In this document: positions 14,207-23,661 of the stretch, in pieces
Numbering within the stretch: the first letter of the stretch is position 1
Layout: each line of letters begins with the position of its first letter
Origin: Acidobacteriota bacterium
GTDB lineage: Bacteria > Acidobacteriota > Terriglobia > Bryobacterales > Bryobacteraceae
Assembly (NCBI GenBank): GCA_017304135.1
Contig: JAFLBB010000046.1
Span: 1 to 37,057, forward strand
Direction: 5' to 3'
DNA length: 37,057 nucleotides
Notes under the pieces: model-generated
Told to the model about the DNA's origin: nothing
Database searches by the model: none
Seen by the model: only the letters and a program-made list of their open reading frames with translations
Program-made: the position numbers and the translations under genes

Positions 14207-15678
14207 GACCGGCCTCCCGTCACTGCGGCCGAACCGGTGATGGTTGACCGCAGATAGTCCACTACGCGCAACATTTCCTTGCCATGCGAGGCCAACTCAG
14301 AGGAGGAGGCCGCCTCCTCTTCGGCGCCCGCGGCCACCGACTGCGTGGTCTGCGCGATCTGCGAGATCGTCTGGGCGATTTGGCCAATGGCCGCCAGTTG
14401 CTGGTGCGATCGCTCCTTCACCTCCTCGACCATGGTGCGTACCTGATCGGAGGCCGCCACGAAACTGCGCATCCCTTCGGCGGCTTCCCGCGCCTTCTTG
14501 TGCCCTTCGTGCGACCGTTCGACGGCGGCGTTGATCTGCTGGTTGATCTGGCTGGCGGCTTCGGCCGAACGTTGGGCCAGATTCCGCACTTCGCCGGCCA
14601 CGACGGCAAAGCCGAGGCCTGCTTCGCCGGCGCGCGAGGCCTCAACGGCCGCATTCAGCGCCAGGATATTCGTCTGGAAGGCGATCTGGTCGATGACCTT
14701 GGTGATCTTGGCGATTTCCTGATTGGAGCGGTCGATCTCGGCCATCACATCGAGCGTCGCATAGACGCCGCGATTGGTGCTTTCGAAATTGGACGCCGCC
14801 TCCCGCGTCAACTCAGCCGCCTCGTCGGACTTCTCGCGGCCGGCGTTGGCGAGAGACTTGATTTCCTCGGCCGAGGCCGATACCTCTTCCACGGAAGCGG
14901 CTTGCTGGGAAGCGCCCGAGGCGATCGAATCGCTTGCCTGCGCCACTTGCAGCGACGAGGACTGGACCTGGCCGGAACTGGCCGTGAGCAGGTCCATGGC
15001 CGTGCGCAGCCTGATGGCTACCCGCGAGGAGACAACGAAAGTTGCCAGGCTTGCGCCGATCAACAGCAGGCTGGACAGCCACGCCAACCGGTTGGCCCAC
15101 ACGCATTGCGCGGCAACCTCGGCTTTCGCCGCGCCGGCCTCCTTGGTCATCTTGGCGCGCAGGGCGAGCATGTCGTCTTTATACTTCCGCCATAACGGTG
15201 TGTCTTCACTATTCAGCATGCGCTTCGCGTTTTCGAAATCGCCCTGTTTGGCCAGCATGTGGATGCGCTGCTGGATTGTCAGGTGTCGCTCAAAGTCGGC
15301 TTTCACGGACAATGCGCCGGCGCGGGCAGATGTGTCAGAGGACCACTTGCGCACATCGCGCTCCAACTCATCGCGGATCTGGCCGAAGCTCCCGCTGGCC
15401 GCGGCGTGATTGCTCCATGCTTTCTGATTGGCCGGGTCGAGCAGGATGTTGCGCGTCGCCTGGCACATTTGCAGCCCCTCGGCATAGAGCGCGGTGGCGC
15501 TGGTGGCAATCCGGCTCAGTTCACCCATGCGGGTTGTGTGTTGTGAAACGTTTCCGATCAGCCAGAGCCACACGATACCCGATAGTGCCGCCACAACCAG
15601 CGTGACCGTGACCATCCGCCGCAGACTGCTTACGGAATTCCCGCCCCGCTCTGGACGCTCAGATGGAAAGTCGCTCAT
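14203..15678 (-). CDS. Methyl-accepting chemotaxis protein (transmembrane, no evident HAMP)
   Basis: A 491-residue chemoreceptor. TM1 is at about 24-43, a helical periplasmic sensor (four-helix-bundle-like) at about 44-197, and TM2 at about 198-218. The signalling bundle contains the conserved tip [24 protein letters not shown] near 328-352 and [16 protein letters not shown] at 360-375. Only some 20 residues lie between TM2 and the bundle, and I see no HAMP signature (no conserved Pro at the start, no second amphipathic helix pair). The ATG at 15678 has GGAGGAG 8 nt upstream. The frame is open to 15837 but that extension is not protein-like. The 158-bp spacer to the ABC-F stop contains no gene. 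The next gene is coupled by ATGA. No flagellar or che genes are in view. Confidence 0.93.
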   Translation of the reverse strand: MSDFPSERPERGGNSVSSLRRMVTVTLVVAALSGIVWLWLIGNVSQHTTRMGELSRIATSATALYAEGLQMCQATRNILLDPANQKAWSNHAAASGSFGQIRDELERDVRKWSSDTSARAGALSVKADFERHLTIQQRIHMLAKQGDFENAKRMLNSEDTPLWRKYKDDMLALRAKMTKEAGAAKAEVAAQCVWANRLAWLSSLLLIGASLATFVVSSRVAIRLRTAMDLLTASSGQVQSSSLQVAQASDSIASGASQQAASVEEVSASAEEIKSLANAGREKSDEAAELTREAASNFESTNRGVYATLDVMAEIDRSNQEIAKITKVIDQIAFQTNILALNAAVEASRAGEAGLGFAVVAGEVRNLAQRSAEAASQINQQINAAVERSHEGHKKAREAAEGMRSFVAASDQVRTMVEEVKERSHQQLAAIGQIAQTISQIAQTTQSVAAGAEEEAASSSELASHGKEMLRVVDYLRSTITGSAAVTGGRS

Positions 15679-15836
15679 TTCCTCAACTCCTCCCACACTC
15701 CTTATCGTGCGTTCGTTGAGGATAGATCTGTCTGAAATTGCAGCGGCAATCCATACCTTTCCGTGCGGAGTATGGAGTTGTTTGCGGGAAACCAAGCGGC
15801 GGGCAAACCATGGCGCCAAAACCATGGGGCCACTCA

Positions 15837-17471
15837 CTAATGATAGATACCCGGCGCCTCATGACCTGACTTAGCCACATACTCGACATAGCTGCCAGGA
15901 TAAACCAGCGCCCCACCGGTGCCGCTATCGCCGCCTAACTCAAGCACGCGCGAACCAAGTCCGCGCAGAAACGTGCGGTCGTGCGAGACAAACACCATGG
16001 TTCCCTCAAACTCGCGCAGGGCGTCCACCAGCATCTCCTTGGTGGCCAGGTCGAGGTGGTTGGTGGGCTCGTCGAGAACGAGGAAGTTAGGCGGGTTATA
16101 CAGCATGCGAGCCATGGCCAGGCGCGACTTTTCGCCGCCTGACAGCGAGCGAATCTTCTTGTCCACATCGTCGCCGCAAAACTGAAACGCCCCGGCCAGT
16201 GAACGCAGCGAACCCAGGCCGTCCATGGGAAAGTCGGCCTGCAACTGTTCCAACACGGTGAGATCGGCACTGAGGATATCAAGTGACTGCTGGGCAAAAT
16301 AGCCCATGCTGACACTGGCCCCGAGGCGCACTTCGCCGCGATCGGGCGAAGAGGCTCCAGCGATCATCTTGAGCAGCGTTGTTTTGCCCGCGCCGTTGCG
16401 GCCCATCACCGCCCAGCGTTCGCCACGGCGCACGGTGAGGGTGAAATCGTCATAGATGCGGCGCTGGCCGTAGGCTTTGCTGATGCCCTCGAGCATCACC
16501 ACCTGGTCGCCGGAGCGGGGAGGCGTGCGGAATTCGAACTTCACCACCTGGCGCTTTTTGGGCAGCTCGATTTTCTCGATCTTATCGAGCGCCTTGATGC
16601 GGCTCTGCACCTGGGCAGCCTTGGCGGCGTGGGCTTTAAAGCGTTCAATGAAGCGCTGCTCCTTGGCCAGCATCGCCTGCTGGCGGGCAAACGAAGCCTG
16701 CTGATTGGCTTCGCGCAGGCTGCGCTCGCGCATGTAGAAGTCGTAGTTGCCGGAGTACGTGATGATCTCGCCGCCATCGATTTCGGCGATCTTGCTGACG
16801 ATGCGGTTCATGAAATCGCGGTCGTGCGAGGTCATCAGCAAGGCGCCGTTGTAGTCCTTGAGGAACTGCTCCAGCCAGATGATCGATTCGATGTCGAGGT
16901 GGTTGGTGGGCTCGTCCATGAGCAGCACGTCGGGCCTGCCGAGCAACACGCGGGCCAGGGCGACGCGCATCTTCCAACCGCCGGAGAGCGCGCCCACGTC
17001 GCCGTCAATCTGCGCCTGGTCGAACCCAAGGCCGTGGAGCACCTCTTGCGCCAGGGCCTCCAGGTTGTAGCCGCCGAGGTGCTCATACTCCTCCTGTACG
17101 TGGCCGAAGCGCTCCAGGATGGTATCCATTTCACCGGCCCGCGCGGGGTCTTCCAGGGCACGCTGCAACTGCTCGAGTTCATGATGCAAGTCGCCGGCGC
17201 GCCCGCTGCCGGCGATGGCCTCGTCGAGCACGGAGCGCCCGCTCATCTCTTCCACGTCCTGGCGAAAGTAGCCGATGGTGAGCTTACGCGGGACGGTCAC
17301 CTCGCCCTCATCGGTGACCTCTTCGCCCACTACCAGGCGGAAGAGCGTGGTTTTGCCAGCGCCATTGGGGCCGACCAGGCCGACCTTCTCGCCGGGGTTC
17401 AACTGAAACGAGGCGTCGACGAAAATCAGCTGGCGGCCATACTGCTTATTGATATTGGAGAACGAGATCAT
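15837..17471 (-). CDS. ABC-F family ATP-binding protein
   Basis: A 544-residue soluble protein with two ABC cassettes and no membrane domain. Members act on the ribosome in translation control or antibiotic protection. Cassette 1: Walker A GPNGAGKT (34-41), signature LSGGW (162-166), DEPTNHLD (186-193) and SHDRDF. An arm-like insert lies around 90-140 and a basic interdomain linker (P-site tip region) around 244-312, with [15 protein letters not shown] and [11 protein letters not shown]. Cassette 2: Walker A GRNGAGKT (357-364), LSGGEK (443-448), DEPTNHLD (467-474) and SHDRTF. All catalytic residues are intact. The starting ATG at 17471 gives a normal ABC-F N-terminus. Likely a housekeeping translation factor; resistance specificity cannot be read from sequence. 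Confidence 0.95.
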   Translation of the reverse strand: MISFSNINKQYGRQLIFVDASFQLNPGEKVGLVGPNGAGKTTLFRLVVGEEVTDEGEVTVPRKLTIGYFRQDVEEMSGRSVLDEAIAGSGRAGDLHHELEQLQRALEDPARAGEMDTILERFGHVQEEYEHLGGYNLEALAQEVLHGLGFDQAQIDGDVGALSGGWKMRVALARVLLGRPDVLLMDEPTNHLDIESIIWLEQFLKDYNGALLMTSHDRDFMNRIVSKIAEIDGGEIITYSGNYDFYMRERSLREANQQASFARQQAMLAKEQRFIERFKAHAAKAAQVQSRIKALDKIEKIELPKKRQVVKFEFRTPPRSGDQVVMLEGISKAYGQRRIYDDFTLTVRRGERWAVMGRNGAGKTTLLKMIAGASSPDRGEVRLGASVSMGYFAQQSLDILSADLTVLEQLQADFPMDGLGSLRSLAGAFQFCGDDVDKKIRSLSGGEKSRLAMARMLYNPPNFLVLDEPTNHLDLATKEMLVDALREFEGTMVFVSHDRTFLRGLGSRVLELGGDSGTGGALVYPGSYVEYVAKSGHEAPGIYH

Positions 17472-17550
17472 TCAGCTTTCCAAGCTAGCAGAGAAAGGAG
17501 GCACGGCACCTCCGCGCGCGCCGCGGGCCGATTCGGCTATCGTGGTGGGC

Positions 17551-18345
17551 ATGGGCAAATTGACGTTGAGGTTCGCCTGCGGCGTGGCCGCGCTGGCCTG
17601 TTGCGCGTGGGCGCAGAGCGTGGAGATTGTCATCGCAACTTACGGCTCAGGCCGGTTGCAGGATGTGACGGCGGTGGTCCGCGCGGCGCTGGCTTCCGGT
17701 CGGCGCGAACTTCCGGTGACGCTGGAGGCGCTGGGCGTGAGCGATCCAGCCCCCGGGCGCGTGAAGTCGCTGCGCGTCCTGTACCGGGCCGGCGATGCAC
17801 TGTACGAAGCCGTAGCGCAGGACTTCGAGAACCTGGCCTTGCCCGCCGGTGTGCCCGACATGGCCGCTTCCTCCACGCAGCCCGCCGCGCCCGCTCCGGC
17901 AGGCAGCGCGCAGCCGACCACGGGAGGCTTCTTTGACGCCCCTGGCTCGGCCTCGGGGACGGCGCAATCAGCGGGCACACCGGCGGCGGCCGCTCCGGCG
18001 GCGAATCCTCCTGCCGGGAGTGTTCCCGCGGCGGCCGCGCCCGTGGCGGTCTCACCGGTTGCCTCGGTCCCCAACGGCGCCTGCTTCTACGTCCAGGCCA
18101 ATTACGGCGGCACGCCGTACTGCGTCGCCAGCGGCACCTCGACGGCTTCGCTGGGCGGCCAGCGGCGGCGTTTTCGCAGCGTGCGTCTGGTAGGTTCGGC
18201 GCAGGCCGCGGTCCTCTTTGACGCCGACAACTTTCTAGGAGCGTCGGTGCGCGTTCTGAAGAGCCAGCCCGATCTGCGCACGGCGCAGGGGCCCTTCTAC
18301 AGCACCGATTTTGAAGACCGCGCGGCCAGCGTGCGCGTCGAATAG
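17551..18345 (+). CDS. Secreted two-domain protein: DUF3395-like plus beta/gamma-crystallin or I36-like
   Basis: A 264-residue protein with a signal peptide (MGKLTLRFACGVAALACCAWAQ). Residues about 24-98 resemble the DUF3395-type domain seen in DnaJC11-like proteins: IVIATYGSGRLQDVTAVVRA, LGVSDPAPGRVKSLRVLYRAGD, and a final ENLALP. An Ala/Pro-rich linker (99-175) leads to a C-terminal domain (176-264), ACFYVQANYGGTPYCVASG...VRLVGSAQAAVLFDADNFLGAS...FEDRAASVRV. Its C178/C191 and Y-G-G-x-x-Y-C pattern match the beta/gamma-crystallin / peptidase-inhibitor-I36 group. The ATG at 17551 is chosen for the signal peptide; the open frame back to 17449 overlaps the ABC-F gene. The SGNH hydrolase gene follows 9 nt later. 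Function unknown; domain names are from pattern memory. Confidence 0.72.
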   Translation: MGKLTLRFACGVAALACCAWAQSVEIVIATYGSGRLQDVTAVVRAALASGRRELPVTLEALGVSDPAPGRVKSLRVLYRAGDALYEAVAQDFENLALPAGVPDMAASSTQPAAPAPAGSAQPTTGGFFDAPGSASGTAQSAGTPAAAAPAANPPAGSVPAAAAPVAVSPVASVPNGACFYVQANYGGTPYCVASGTSTASLGGQRRRFRSVRLVGSAQAAVLFDADNFLGASVRVLKSQPDLRTAQGPFYSTDFEDRAASVRVE

Positions 18346-18354
18346 GAGCCTGCC

Positions 18355-19185
18355 ATGCCCGACTTCAATCCCGCCACCATCGACACCTGGAGCGAAGAAG
18401 AGATCGCGCAGTTCAAGCGCCTCACGCAACGGCCGCGCGCCCTGCCGCCATCGGTTGAGATGCTGGGCGCGGGCGGGGAACTGGTGGCCGAGGGCGACTC
18501 CTGGTTTGACTACCCGGTCCCCTTCGCCGTCGACATCATCGACTGCTTGCGCGGCTTCCACGGCTGCCGCATCGAGAAGCACGCCAAGTATGGCGACACG
18601 CTGGAGAACATGATCTTCGGCCCGTCCTCAACGGCGCTGATGCAGGCGCTGCGGGAGATCAAACCGAGAGCATTGCTGTTTTCCGGCGGAGGCAATGATG
18701 TGGCCGGCGATGCCTTCGGCGGCTATCTGAACCACAAGCTGTCGGGCCTGCCGCTGGTGCGCCCCGATGTGGCGCGCTATCTCATCGACACTGTGTTTGC
18801 CGGCTACCTGCGCCACTTCATCGGCGCAGTGGCCGCGGCCAGCCCGGCGACGGTGATCGTCATGCACGGCTATGCGCACACGCGGCCCACCGGCAAGGGC
18901 GTGGTGAATCTGCCCGGCTTCTCGTTCATCGGCCCCTGGCTGATGCCCGCCCTGCGCGCCAAGCAGATTCACGATGCCTCCGAACAGACGGCCTGCATCT
19001 TCGGATTAATTGACCGCTACAACGAGATGCTGGCGCGGCTCGACGCCGAATTCCCGCGGTTTCGCCATGTCGATCTCAGGCCGATTGTCGATCCGGACCG
19101 CGATTGGGCGAACGAGCTTCACTTGAACAACAGCGCCTGCGTGAAGGTGGCCGCGCACATTGCCGGTGTGATCCAGGCTCTCTGA
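18355..19185 (+). CDS. SGNH/GDSL-type hydrolase
   Basis: A 276-residue esterase-fold protein. Block I is GELVAEGDSWFDYP with nucleophile Ser49 in G-D-S-W. The block II Gly is likely in the KYGDTLENM turn, block III is SGGGND (110-115), and block V is NELH with His256. The acid three residues before His is Asn (N253), which I believe also occurs in relatives with an NELH motif. There is no signal peptide, so it is cytosolic or exported with its partner by other means. AGGAG lies 7 nt before the ATG. It sits 9 nt after the crystallin/I36-like gene, so the two are an operon. The substrate is unknown. Confidence 0.85.
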   Translation: MPDFNPATIDTWSEEEIAQFKRLTQRPRALPPSVEMLGAGGELVAEGDSWFDYPVPFAVDIIDCLRGFHGCRIEKHAKYGDTLENMIFGPSSTALMQALREIKPRALLFSGGGNDVAGDAFGGYLNHKLSGLPLVRPDVARYLIDTVFAGYLRHFIGAVAAASPATVIVMHGYAHTRPTGKGVVNLPGFSFIGPWLMPALRAKQIHDASEQTACIFGLIDRYNEMLARLDAEFPRFRHVDLRPIVDPDRDWANELHLNNSACVKVAAHIAGVIQAL

Positions 19186-19210
19186 GAGCCGCCGGTGCGC
19201 CGCGCGCGGC
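19176..19210. terminator. GC-rich inverted repeats at convergent gene ends
   Basis: GGCTCTC (19176-19182) and GAGAGCC (19184-19190) form an inverted repeat over the SGNH stop codon. A second palindrome, GCCGCGCGCGGC, is at 19199-19210. They fill the 31-bp gap between convergent genes and could act as a two-way terminator. No T-tract follows, so this is weak. Confidence 0.3.
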
Positions 19211-19216
19211 CGTTGA

Positions 19217-20281
19217 TCAGAACGTGCGGCTTGGCCGGTATCCGGGGCGGGCGCGTACACGCAGCTTCTTGGCCGCATCGGAGAGAATCTCGATGTTGAT
19301 GCGCCGGAAGCCATCGTTCGGATTCGGTTGCGGGTAGTAGGTCACCGTGTAGGAGTTGCCCAGCGATTCGCGGATGGACTCGAAGGCCTCCACCTGCTTC
19401 TGCCACGTCTTGGCGAAGAACACCTGGCCGCCGGTGCGCTGCGAGATGCGCTTGAAGACGTTCGACGAGATGGCGTCGCGGTTCACGTCGTTGGTCGAGA
19501 TGACGTAGATGGGAATGCCTTCGTCCTCGGCCACGGCGCGCACATCGTCGGGGGCCACCATGCTGGCGTTGTCCGGACCGTTGGAGAAGACGATCACCAC
19601 CTTGCGTCCGGGCACCTTGGCGGCGTCGCGCAGGGCCAGCAGGAGGGCGTTGTAAAGCGCGGCGTCATCGCCGGCGACGGCTTTGCGCAAGCCCATGATG
19701 GCCTGGTTGCGGTCGCGCGTGAGCGTCGCGGCGCGGGAGAGGTTGCGGGAAAACGTGTAGACGGCCACCGAGTCGGCGCGATCGAGGCCGCGCACGAAAT
19801 CGGCGATGGCGTCGGAGGCGTACACGAAACCGCGGTACATGTAATTGCTCGTGTCGAAGAGGACGAAGACGTTGGTGCCGACGAAAGCGTCGCCGCGCGA
19901 TTCGGCGGAGTCGGGGGCCGTGGTGGAGGCGCCGGCGGCCTGCACGATGGGCCTGATCGAGCCATCTTCCAGCACCATCACCGGGGGTTTGTTACCTTCG
20001 CCGAAGGTGGAGACCTTCTGCACGATACCGTCTTCGGTCACCTTGAAATCGGTGGGTTTCAGCCCGGTGACATAGTGGCCCTTGTTGTCGGTGACGGTGA
20101 AGCTGAGCACCACCATGTCCACCTTCACGCGGAAGGTGGGGCGCTCCTCCTCAGCCCCCGAGATGGGGGCGGCGGTGGGCGCAGGGTCTTGCGCGAAAGC
20201 CGCGCCCATTGCCGCCAAGCCCGTGCAGAGGGCCATGCGGCGTGTCATCGGGCCATGGGCGTTTTTCATGGATTGAGACAT
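19217..20281 (-). CDS. VWA domain protein (VWFA-related acidobacterial type), altered MIDAS
   Basis: A 354-residue protein with a Tat-like leader (M-T-R14-R15-M-A-L, AAFAQD). A beta-rich N-domain follows (FRVKVDMVVLSFTVTDNKGHYVTGLKPTDFKVTEDG), typical of acidobacterial VWFA-related proteins. The VWA domain covers about 135-320: FVLFDTSNYMYR, DRADSVAVYTFSRNL, RKVVIVFSNGPDNAS, IPIYVISTNDVN. The metal site DxSxS reads D143-T-S145-N-Y147, so the last Ser is Tyr and metal binding may be weak. GGAGGA lies 9 nt before the ATG, within the end of the preceding gene, and only 3 nt separate the two. It is therefore coexpressed with the giant secreted protein and probably acts with it outside the cytoplasm. 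Confidence 0.88.
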   Translation of the reverse strand: MSQSMKNAHGPMTRRMALCTGLAAMGAAFAQDPAPTAAPISGAEEERPTFRVKVDMVVLSFTVTDNKGHYVTGLKPTDFKVTEDGIVQKVSTFGEGNKPPVMVLEDGSIRPIVQAAGASTTAPDSAESRGDAFVGTNVFVLFDTSNYMYRGFVYASDAIADFVRGLDRADSVAVYTFSRNLSRAATLTRDRNQAIMGLRKAVAGDDAALYNALLLALRDAAKVPGRKVVIVFSNGPDNASMVAPDDVRAVAEDEGIPIYVISTNDVNRDAISSNVFKRISQRTGGQVFFAKTWQKQVEAFESIRESLGNSYTVTYYPQPNPNDGFRRINIEILSDAAKKLRVRARPGYRPSRTF

Positions 20282-20284
20282 GAA

Positions 20285-23200
20285 TCAGAATCCTCCGCTG
20301 GACAAACTGAGCGATGCTTCCTGACCGCGCGTACGAACCTCGTCGCCCACGGTGCGCAACGCCCGCAGCAACGCCGGCCAGTCCTCCAGGTGGGTGGCAA
20401 AGATGCGCTGCACGGTGTGTTGCGTCCATTCCGGCACCGAAACGGCCATGCGGCCAGGGTCGACTTGCAGCTCGTCGGCCAGGCTCGCGTAGAACAGCAC
20501 GCTCGATTCCCAGCTCTCGGCCATGATCCGGCTCGAGTAGCCCATCAAGGTCGGGAAGGTGCGCAGGAACAGAAGATCGGCGCGATTGGAACTGGTGAGT
20601 GTCGGCTTCGGCGTGCCGAAGGTGTGCGAGATGGCGGCCGGCGTCACGTTTGGTGACGAGGCCAGGCGCTGGATCTCACGGGACATCGGACTGGCGGCGG
20701 CACTGGCTGCGCCGCGTTGAGTGGCGGCGATGGTATACAGTTCGGCCGGGGTTACGTTTTCCAATGCCCGCGTCAGCTCGCCCTGGCTGAGCAACTGATC
20801 GACAAGCGCCGTGCGATTGGGCGCGGCCTGCTTGCCGAGCACCTCCACCACCTTGGCGCGCAGCCCGGTGTTGAGCACGCTTTCGGCGAGCAGTGATTGC
20901 CCTTCGCGCAGGTGCAAGCCCACCCAGTGCGTCTGCTCGTGGGTGGCGTTCCACCACCGCGGCGACTTGGCCATGAGCATCATCTGCGGCACCAGGTCGC
21001 CCCAGATCAACGCCTGCTCACGAGAGGGAATGAGGAAGTTCTGCTCGGCCTCGGCCAGCGCGTAGCCAAGGCCGGCGAGCGAACCCACCAGCCGCCCGCC
21101 CGCGCTCGAAGGCCAGCCCGTGCCGAGAACCTCCGTGTTGCGCCAGGTCTGGTTGGTGCCCTGCACGCCGAGAAAATCATGGCTGCGCACAAACAGCGGA
21201 TTGGTGCGCAACACCTGCGCGCCGGGCGGCGCGTAATAGAGGTAGTTGAAGCCGACAAGCGTATCGCGCAGCATCGGCGCCAGTTTGGCGCGCGCTTCGC
21301 GCAGCTTCACCGGGTCGGCGCCGGCCTTTTCCACTTCAGCGCGGATGTTCACCTTGCGCTGGTTCTCAATGTGGCGTTCCGACCAGTAGCCGAAGCTCAA
21401 CGCGTTTTTCTCCGCCGTGGTGAGTGAGGCGCGCGGCAGTTGAATTTCCTGCATGCGCGTGTTGAGCCGGTTGAGCAGGGCCACGTTCACCTTTTCGCCC
21501 TTGGCGATGGCGTCGGTGTGGTCGGCGATGTCGAGCAGCAGCTTGAGCGAGATCAGTTTCTGCGAGTCGAAGATCCTGGTCATCTCCTGCACGAGCAGCG
21601 TGTGCGCTTCCTGGTCACGCGGGCGCAATGTTCCGGCGATCAGGTCGAGCATGCGGTCCTGTGTCGAGCCTTGCGTGGCCCCGGCCGCCTTCAGCAGCGA
21701 TTGCACGGCGCCGCGGGTGGGGTCGAACAGATCATTCCCACCGCGAACCTTGGCGAAGCCATCGACGATGCCGGCAAACAGCGCGTCGCGTCCGTCCGCC
21801 GGAATGAGGTTATTGCGACTCAGGATTTGCCACAATCCCAGCGCCGCCTGAAAACTTCCCGACGTATCGGCGCGCGTGGTTTGGTCGCGAATGGAGCCGA
21901 TCGCCTGGGCGACGCTGAGGAATTCCTGGATGGACTTGTCACTCAGCAGCGGCTGCTCGGCCAGCAGCGGGAGTTGCGCGCCCATCGTACGGTAGGAGCG
22001 CGCGATCTTGTCGATGGTGACCGTATCGAGCGGAGCCGCGCGATGCCGGTTCATATCGCTCACGGCCATGAAGATCTTCAGCGGCTCATTCTCCACGGAT
22101 TTGCGGCAGAGGGCAAACAGCGCCTCAATGATGTCGTCCGGCGTCTTCCAGTTGTTGGCCAGCTTGGTCAGCTTACCGTCATATTTGCCGTGCGGGTGGT
22201 TGACGAAGAGGTTCTTCCACATCTCAATGCCGCCGGGGATGTGCGGCTGCCCGTTGGCTTCGAGCCGCAGCCGCGTGGTGAGCAGCATCAGGTCGGTGTT
22301 TGACCGGAACACGGGACGCGCCGGGCCGGGGCTGGTAATGCGTCCTTTCAAAGCCGTGTAGAAGCGCTTCAGGCGCTCCGGTTCGGTGAGGTAATCGCGG
22401 ATGGGACCGTCGATGCGCATGAGGGCATCGTAGTAGCTGGTCAACCAGCCGTCGTCCTTGGCCACCAGCTTGTCGTAGAACTCAACTCCCTTATCGGGAC
22501 CAGCGCCGACGAGGTCGGCCCACGCGGCCACGGTGGCGGCGTTGCCCGGCACCATGGCCCGCCCGTTGCGCACCACGAACATGCCGCCGAAGAAATCGAG
22601 CACGTGAGCGAAGGCGCGCAGGCGTTGAATGGTGATCGACTTCTTCATCTCCTGCGCCGTGTGCGCGTCGAGCTTGGAGAGGCCCAGATAAAGCCGGCAC
22701 AGCGAGGGATCGGAGAGGAACGTGTCGATGAACTCCTTCTTCTCTTTTTCCGCCGACAGCCAGTAGTCGGGGCCAAACAGGACAGGCACGGCGGTGGGGT
22801 GGAAATCGTAGGAGAAGGGCCGGTTGTTGCGCAGGGCCACCTCCAGTTCGGCGAGCGGGAAGCCGGAGTCGATGGTGAGGAAGGCGCGGCTGGCGTTGAT
22901 GGTTTCCAGCACCACCTCGCCGCCACAGGCCCCGCGCATGCGGTAGCCGAGAATCTTCAGCAGCTCACCGGTCTGCGTGGAATCGCAGGTTTCGATCTTG
23001 AGAATCTTCGACTCGCCTGCGAGCTTTTCAATTTCGCGCGCCTGGCCCATGTAACGGAAGACAAGCTTGAGGTATTCGGTTTGCTCCAGCCCTTCGCTGG
23101 AATTGGACGCCTGGTAACCGTTGGTGACGACGTTGCGCGCCAGCGCGGGCAGCAGTTCCTCCGGTTTCAGGTCAGGCGACAAGGCCGCCATTCGGGCAAA

Positions 23201-23656
23201 GGATGGCAGCGGACCAGGGATGGAGGAAACGGGCATGGGCTCGGCCGTGGCCGTGGGGATGGAGGCCGCCAGGTCCGTCGCGCCAGACGCCCGATAGGCG
23301 CCCAGGTGGCGTTCAGCCGCGGCACGGTCGCCGGCAAGGAGATTGAGAATGGTGAGCCGCCGCGCGACGGCTGCTTTGGCGGGGCCGGAGGGAAGCGCGG
23401 CAAGCGCCTTCTCGTAAGCCGATCTGGCTTCGGGATTGCGATACCGGTCAAGGTACTCGGCGTAGGCGAGCACCTGCTGCGGCGTGGCCGAACCGGACTG
23501 CGCCGCCTCACGCAGCAGCCGCTGCGCACCCGAGGCATCGCCTTCGGCGGCCATGCGGCGAGCCTGCGCCACGGGGTCCTGAGCCCACAATGACACTGAC
23601 GTGACCACACCCAACCAAAGGAACTTCTGAATGAAGCCGGAAAAAGCTCGATTCAT
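20285..23656 (-). CDS. Very large secreted helical protein of unknown function
   Basis: I recognise no family. It has 1123 residues, a signal peptide (about 1-25, ending SLWAQD), and an N-terminal TPR-like stretch (about 28-115: ARRMAAEGDASGAQRLLREAAQ, LAYAEYLDRYRNPEARSAYEKAL). A long, mostly helical body follows with few Cys and no low complexity. An HEQTH sequence at residues 906-910 (20927-20941) fits the HExxH form, but no supporting metalloprotease context is evident. It is the first gene of a pair with the VWA protein. Its ribosome site AAGGA (23663-23667) lies inside a possible hairpin. It may be a scaffold for the VWA partner; this is inferred from coupling only. Confidence 0.72.
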   Translation of the reverse strand: MNRAFSGFIQKFLWLGVVTSVSLWAQDPVAQARRMAAEGDASGAQRLLREAAQSGSATPQQVLAYAEYLDRYRNPEARSAYEKALAALPSGPAKAAVARRLTILNLLAGDRAAAERHLGAYRASGATDLAASIPTATAEPMPVSSIPGPLPSFARMAALSPDLKPEELLPALARNVVTNGYQASNSSEGLEQTEYLKLVFRYMGQAREIEKLAGESKILKIETCDSTQTGELLKILGYRMRGACGGEVVLETINASRAFLTIDSGFPLAELEVALRNNRPFSYDFHPTAVPVLFGPDYWLSAEKEKKEFIDTFLSDPSLCRLYLGLSKLDAHTAQEMKKSITIQRLRAFAHVLDFFGGMFVVRNGRAMVPGNAATVAAWADLVGAGPDKGVEFYDKLVAKDDGWLTSYYDALMRIDGPIRDYLTEPERLKRFYTALKGRITSPGPARPVFRSNTDLMLLTTRLRLEANGQPHIPGGIEMWKNLFVNHPHGKYDGKLTKLANNWKTPDDIIEALFALCRKSVENEPLKIFMAVSDMNRHRAAPLDTVTIDKIARSYRTMGAQLPLLAEQPLLSDKSIQEFLSVAQAIGSIRDQTTRADTSGSFQAALGLWQILSRNNLIPADGRDALFAGIVDGFAKVRGGNDLFDPTRGAVQSLLKAAGATQGSTQDRMLDLIAGTLRPRDQEAHTLLVQEMTRIFDSQKLISLKLLLDIADHTDAIAKGEKVNVALLNRLNTRMQEIQLPRASLTTAEKNALSFGYWSERHIENQRKVNIRAEVEKAGADPVKLREARAKLAPMLRDTLVGFNYLYYAPPGAQVLRTNPLFVRSHDFLGVQGTNQTWRNTEVLGTGWPSSAGGRLVGSLAGLGYALAEAEQNFLIPSREQALIWGDLVPQMMLMAKSPRWWNATHEQTHWVGLHLREGQSLLAESVLNTGLRAKVVEVLGKQAAPNRTALVDQLLSQGELTRALENVTPAELYTIAATQRGAASAAASPMSREIQRLASSPNVTPAAISHTFGTPKPTLTSSNRADLLFLRTFPTLMGYSSRIMAESWESSVLFYASLADELQVDPGRMAVSVPEWTQHTVQRIFATHLEDWPALLRALRTVGDEVRTRGQEASLSLSSGGF

Positions 23657-23661
23657 AAACC

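Noticed and set aside
15679..15836. Spacer before the chemoreceptor, tested for a sigma-54 type promoter
   Set aside because: A TGG...TGC pair is present but its spacing is one base short of the GG-N10-GC rule; no other convincing promoter.
16629..17936. Plus-strand frame opposite the ABC-F gene and into the next gene
   Set aside because: The ABC-F cassettes on the minus strand are intact and the frame has no coherent domain.
19328..20656. Plus-strand frame opposite the VWA gene
   Set aside because: Composition typical of antisense GC-rich frames (His/Gly/Val-rich), and it crosses the boundary between two coupled minus-strand genes.
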